Shown here one piece after another: positions 59,746 through 64,000 of a stretch of DNA of 64,000 nucleotides. The position numbers and the translations under genes are program-made. Source of the DNA: Candidatus Poribacteria bacterium (GTDB lineage: Bacteria > Poribacteria > WGA-4E > WGA-3G); the NCBI GenBank assembly GCA_022827625.1, contig JAJEIE010000016.1, positions 1 to 64,000 of the forward strand, in the 5' to 3' direction. A model generated the notes under the pieces. That model did no database searches and was not told the origin of the DNA. It saw only the letters and a program-made list of their open reading frames with translations. The first letter of the stretch is position 1; every line of letters begins with the position of its first letter.

Positions 59746-59771
59746 CTGACGAGGTTTCCTAACCTCGTCAG
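59746..59771. repeat. REP-like palindrome CTGACGAGGTTTCCTAACCTCGTCAG
   Basis: Perfect arms around TTTCCTAA-type core. Confidence 0.85.
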
Positions 59772-59800
59772 TGTATAGACTATAACTTCGGAGGAGACTC

Positions 59801-60883
59801 ATGAAAGCCGCAGTCCTATATGAAACCGACACGCATCTAAAAATTGAAGAGTTCGACTTACCGCGTCCAAGTGCAAACCAGGTCCGAGTGCGATTAATCG
59901 CCAGTGGCGTCTGTCACTCCGATTGGCATGTCGTCAAAGGAGACTGGCCCTTCGTCAGGTTGCCCGTCATCCTCGGACACGAAGGTGCTGGGGTCATAGA
60001 AGAAATCGGAAGCGATGTAACCCAAGTGCAGGTAGGCGACCATGTGATCCTCTCATGGAAACGGAACTGTGGATACTGCGAAATGTGTCAGAAAGGATAC
60101 CCAAATCTCTGTGCGATGCCTGCTGACAGTTCTGGCAAACCCGCAATAAAAACAAGCGGGCGTGAAATAGACCAGATGTCAGGATTAGGAACCTTCGGCA
60201 CCGAGACACTCGTCCCTCAAGACGCTGTGGTTCCTATTGATAAAGATATGCCATTCGCACAAGCTGCGTTAATTGGGTGTGGCGTGATGACAGGTGTCGG
60301 TGCCGCTATTAACACCGCACAAGTCGCACCGGGCAGCTCGGTAGCCGTCTTTGGATGTGGTGGGGTCGGTCTCAACTGCATACAGGGTGCAGCACTCTCC
60401 GGCGGCGAACCAATAATCGCCGTTGATGTATTAGACAACAAACTCGAACTCGGAAAACAGTTCGGTGCTACCCATACCGTCAACGCCTCCGAAGTAGACC
60501 CCGTAGCACAGATTAAAGAGATTACCGACGGACGCGGGGTCCACTATGCTTTTGAGGCAATCGGGTTGATTGGTGAAACTTTCCGGCAAGCGATTCTTTG
60601 CACGCGGAGCAGAGGCGTAACAGTCTTCGTCGGACATGCTCCAGAAAACACCACTGTTGAATTCGATGCTCGGATGCTGATAGCTGAGAAAACCGTTATA
60701 GGTTCAATGTATGGAACAGCCCGCCCGCATGTAGATTTCCCACGTCTGGTTTCGCTCTACAAAGCCGGGCAACTCAAACTGGACGAACTCGTCACGCGTA
60801 CGTATCCGTTGGAAGGAATAAACGATGCATTCGAGGCATTAGCAAGAGGCGAAGTCGCACGGAGTGTACTCAATTTGACTTAA
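59801..60883 (+). CDS. Zn-dependent alcohol dehydrogenase
   Basis: SGVCHSDWHVVKGDWPFVRLPVILGHEGAGVIEEIGSDV; CGYCEMCQKGYPNLC; VAVFGCGGVGL. Confidence 0.93.
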   Translation: MKAAVLYETDTHLKIEEFDLPRPSANQVRVRLIASGVCHSDWHVVKGDWPFVRLPVILGHEGAGVIEEIGSDVTQVQVGDHVILSWKRNCGYCEMCQKGYPNLCAMPADSSGKPAIKTSGREIDQMSGLGTFGTETLVPQDAVVPIDKDMPFAQAALIGCGVMTGVGAAINTAQVAPGSSVAVFGCGGVGLNCIQGAALSGGEPIIAVDVLDNKLELGKQFGATHTVNASEVDPVAQIKEITDGRGVHYAFEAIGLIGETFRQAILCTRSRGVTVFVGHAPENTTVEFDARMLIAEKTVIGSMYGTARPHVDFPRLVSLYKAGQLKLDELVTRTYPLEGINDAFEALARGEVARSVLNLT

Positions 60884-60887
60884 GATG

Positions 60888-60922
60888 AAAAAAAAAGGGA
60901 CAGGCACACAAAAACCGTCCCT
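60888..60922 (-). terminator. Rho-independent terminator for the minus-strand gene
   Basis: Minus strand AGGGACGG-tttttgtgtg-CCTGTCCCTTTTTTTTT. Confidence 0.75.
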
Positions 60923-60957
60923 ATGTTTAAAGAAGACATTCCAAGGGAAAGGAACCT

Positions 60958-61881
60958 TCACCGATCGTCCGTTGGTGGAGAAGGGACAATAAGCTCAGGA
61001 AGTATAATAGTCTCAGGCACATGTGGCTGCTGATCTTCGCCTCGCAACTCAATTAGGTACTTCCAAGTCTTACCGTTTTCATTGATCTTGTGAACTTCAA
61101 CCCAGTCCTCTTCACTGGGTACTTCCGTGATGTCCCAACCCGTTTGACGGGTGCCATCTGAAATAGCGGATAATTGTTCATCGTGTGTTTTCGTCGGGTC
61201 GTTGAGACGTTCGACATTAATATGACGAGACATCGAGACGTTTCCGCTCAAGACCTGTTCTGCTCCCTTCGGATTCCGGGATCTCCAATCCCTCTCATCT
61301 ACATTGCTCATTCGGTCAATAATCCTATCCCTTGTTGTATCATTTGGCATTGCATTATAAGTGAACCGAATTTGCCAATTTTGAAGATTAATGCGACTCT
61401 TGGTCGTATTGTAAAGTTCGATCAAGACAGTATGATGAAGCCGAACAATAGATGCCGTGTGCAAGTCCTCTGGTAATACACTCTTATCATTCCCTGTCCA
61501 CCACAACTCTCTAAGCTTAATTCCTGTGGCTCCCCCTTCAACTAACTGCGCTATGAATTTCGGTTTGATATGGCGAATAACGAGAGCCTTAGAATGCGCT
61601 GTAGAATCTACCGGTTTGAGCACTTCAATTGTCACACCCGTACCATCAGACTCCTTTGCAGGCAAAGCCTTCACAAGATTCAAGGCTTCAGACCCGGTTA
61701 GCCCCAAATCCTTCGAGACATCTAAGGTCAGCTTCCCGCCTCCATCAATATGCATTGATGGAATATCTTTTATCATAGCGTTCTGGGACATCCGTTGCGC
61801 CGAAGTCAAGGTCGGAATACACAAACTTATCAACAGCACCGCGATGACACTAATTATCAAAAACATCATTCTCGTTTTCAT
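60958..61881 (-). CDS. Hypothetical secreted protein
   Basis: Signal peptide MKTRMMFLIISVIAVLLISLCIPTLTSAQ; VLIELYNTTKSRINLQNWQIRF suggests lamin-tail-like segment. Confidence 0.75.
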   Translation of the reverse strand: MKTRMMFLIISVIAVLLISLCIPTLTSAQRMSQNAMIKDIPSMHIDGGGKLTLDVSKDLGLTGSEALNLVKALPAKESDGTGVTIEVLKPVDSTAHSKALVIRHIKPKFIAQLVEGGATGIKLRELWWTGNDKSVLPEDLHTASIVRLHHTVLIELYNTTKSRINLQNWQIRFTYNAMPNDTTRDRIIDRMSNVDERDWRSRNPKGAEQVLSGNVSMSRHINVERLNDPTKTHDEQLSAISDGTRQTGWDITEVPSEEDWVEVHKINENGKTWKYLIELRGEDQQPHVPETIILPELIVPSPPTDDR

Positions 61882-61976
61882 GAAACCTCTCCTCCTTCAA
61901 AAGATAATCTCCTTATGGAAACCCATTACAAAAAATAAAATGTTGTTCAGGAATAAAAATCAGAATTCAGCAGAAA

Positions 61977-62825
61977 TTATTCAAGAATACGCGCCATCCG
62001 CTCGCGGACCCATGCCTTATGCTCAGGATGCGTATGAATATAGAAGGTGCCGTTCTGAATTGCGTTATAGACATGCGCCGCCACCTCTGCGGGCGACAGT
62101 CCAGCCTCCATCTCAGCACGGGTATTCCGTGAGCCACCGATAATCGGTTCATGCGGACGCGACCGTTCCGTTGGACTTCGCAGGGCATCCGGTCGGTTCC
62201 GATCAGATTCCAGAATCCCCGTGCGGACCCATCCAGGGCAAAGCACATGCACCTGAATATTCGCACCCTTCTGCGCCAACTCATCAGCAAGTGTTTCCGA
62301 AAGCACGACAACCCCGTGTTTGCTCACCTTATAGATACCTTCACCACCGCCGCCCACCAAACCTAAAATGGAAGCAGTATTCACAATATGACACGCGTCC
62401 CCTTGTTCAAGCATGCGAGGCACAAACGATCGGATGCCGTGAATCACACCCCATAGGTTCACACCTAATACCCACTCCCAATCGGCGAGCGTATGCTCCC
62501 AGATAGGACGACTACAGACGACACCTGCATTGTTGCAGAGAATATGCACCGCGCCAAAAGCGTCCAGTGTCTGCACCGCAAGGTTTTCAACATCAGCCGG
62601 ATTTGAGACATCCGTTTTGACAGTGAGAACGGTCGCGCCTTTAGCACTTAAGTCTGCCGCAAGTTCGGCTAACGGTGCCTCCTCAACATCGGCGAGGACG
62701 ACTTTCATGCCCTCCGCGGCAAACCGTTCCGCTAAACCTCTCCCGATACCGCTTGCTGCACCCGTAATAACGGAGACCACTTTTGGCGTAGCTTGCAAGC
62801 CAAAACTTGCTTTACAAACTTTCAT
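61977..62825 (-). CDS. SDR family NAD(P)-dependent oxidoreductase
   Basis: VVSVITGAASGIGRGLAERFAAEGMKVVLADVEE; CNNAGV; YKVSKHGVVVLSE. Confidence 0.92.
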   Translation of the reverse strand: MKVCKASFGLQATPKVVSVITGAASGIGRGLAERFAAEGMKVVLADVEEAPLAELAADLSAKGATVLTVKTDVSNPADVENLAVQTLDAFGAVHILCNNAGVVCSRPIWEHTLADWEWVLGVNLWGVIHGIRSFVPRMLEQGDACHIVNTASILGLVGGGGEGIYKVSKHGVVVLSETLADELAQKGANIQVHVLCPGWVRTGILESDRNRPDALRSPTERSRPHEPIIGGSRNTRAEMEAGLSPAEVAAHVYNAIQNGTFYIHTHPEHKAWVRERMARILE

Positions 62826-62830
62826 GACGT

Positions 62831-63517
62831 TCAAATCTCCGCTTGACGTTGCTGATGATATTCTTCCAACGCCTGATTCGCATTCACAATCGTCTCTAAC
62901 TTTTCGACGAGTGCATCAATGTGTTTGCCCGGAAAAGCGAAGTAGAAGTCATCGTCGGACAGTGCCGTATAGACGCGGTTCCCGATACACCCCAAACTAC
63001 TCACACTCCGTCCGCCTTGGACCACAGCAGGAATCACAGCACAGGTCGGTCTGCCCATGACCCCGTTTCCAGTGCCGATACCCGCAGCAGTCGCGGCTTC
63101 CGCTAAGAGCATCATTTGTCTCGGTGTCCCAGAGATAATGACGACATCCGGCATCCCAGATGCATCTGCTAACGGAGAATAGACAGCATTCTGGAAAGGG
63201 ACCTCGCGTCGCGGAATTCCCGGGACCTCCTCCATAGAAATGTAGCCGAGTTCGCCCATCAATCCGAGCGTATTTTGGAGTTCTTCGGCTTGTGTCGGAG
63301 GGAGTTCAACGTTGTGGGTATAACACCCTATCGGACAGTTGTAGTGGTCAGACGCTTCAGTATAGAAAATTTTGCCCTCTGCTGCGCGTCGCCAATAGGT
63401 GCAGCCGGAGGCTTCAACTTTCTCGGTTTGCGGAATGTTATCAGGCGGTACGTCGTGAAAGGTTATCGCAACGGGAGCAGTTTCCAAATTAAGGAGCTGC
63501 TGGATTTGTTCTGACAT
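62831..63517 (-). CDS. DUF169 domain-containing protein
   Basis: SGCTYWRRAAEGKIFYTEASDHYNCPIGCYTHNV; GRPTCAVIPAVVQGGRSVSSLGCIGNRVYT. Confidence 0.85.
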   Translation of the reverse strand: MSEQIQQLLNLETAPVAITFHDVPPDNIPQTEKVEASGCTYWRRAAEGKIFYTEASDHYNCPIGCYTHNVELPPTQAEELQNTLGLMGELGYISMEEVPGIPRREVPFQNAVYSPLADASGMPDVVIISGTPRQMMLLAEAATAAGIGTGNGVMGRPTCAVIPAVVQGGRSVSSLGCIGNRVYTALSDDDFYFAFPGKHIDALVEKLETIVNANQALEEYHQQRQAEI

Positions 63518-63540
63518 GTTTCTCCTTTATGAGATGAATG

Positions 63541-64000
63541 CTAAATGTGAATCAAGGCAAACTGCCCTTCGGTGGGTTCCGCTCAGCAAAACCACGCTTC
63601 CGTGATCCGTGGCGCAGGTTGATGCTGATTACGGCACGACGGAGCGTGCCTACTACCATGCATATCAGCAGCGAGCGACCATACTCGATAAAAGGTTTCC
63701 AGAGCGTCAATACCGGCGCGCCCGTCGTTCTCAACGAGGGTATTGACAGTTTTATGAAGTTCATCCATTCGTGGATCGGGGTGCGCCCACACGTAACTGA
63801 AAGAGGCTTCATCGCGTTCGAGTGAAAGTGTTTTCACTTCAGGACGATTGAGTAGATATGAACCCGGTGGAATCAGTAACCGAACAGCATACTGCACGGG
63901 ATCCACGTGATAGACAAGGCGATGCGTATCAACAAACTGGAGGATATCAAGATAGTCTTCTAAGGTAGTCCACGGCGTGAAAGGCACCCACGTGGGGCGT
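63541..64000 (-). CDS. CUAEP-tail radical SAM selenoprotein, C-terminal part (in-frame UGA at 63583-63585; truncated at window end)
   Basis: ...PRITEAWFC-UGA-AEPTEGQFALIHI-UAG; residue string C-U-A-E-P. Confidence 0.72.

Noticed and set aside
61457-62143. 228-aa plus-strand ORF
   Set aside because: Antisense to the secreted hypothetical and SDR genes and crosses their intergenic gap; low-complexity translation.

Overview
This 64 kb window is gene-dense bacterial DNA. It resembles Candidatus Poribacteria / sponge-associated or PVC-like genomes, an inference from gene content: four phytanoyl-CoA dioxygenases, two sulfatases, dockerin and FlgD/T9SS-like secreted proteins, and many short palindromic repeats. 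Core blocks: phoH-ybeY-corC/hlyC-like - tRNA-Pro(CGG) - recO; a fused glycyl-tRNA synthetase (glyQS); glycerate kinase; yjjX; a TonB-dependent receptor; a PorV/PorQ-type protein next to a large secreted protein. An accessory stretch (about 9.9-15.7 kb) carries a putative MjaI-like restriction-modification system with two methyltransferases, a 5'-truncated RRXRR (IscB/IsrB-like) RuvC nuclease remnant, an AAA-ATPase/PD-(D/E)XK protein and a leftover C-terminal tail of a type IIG-like methylase. Most interesting observations: (1) the truncated gene at the right edge (minus strand) reads ...ITEAWFC-UGA-AEPTEGQFALIHI-stop, matching the CUAEP-tail radical SAM selenoprotein family; (2) a REP-like repeat normally seen between genes is present twice, in frame, in the linker of the fused glycyl-tRNA synthetase, and a second repeat family lies inside both glyQS and an SDR gene; (3) a HEPN/MNT-like nucleotidyltransferase gene is split by a decayed IS200/IS605 tnpB element, with its lost C-terminus still readable about 1.4 kb away; (4) tandem duplications of gene 3' ends, nested palindromic repeats and a small MITE with perfect 11-bp TIRs. 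No CRISPR array or rRNA was seen. All family names come from recognition by eye; no searches were run.
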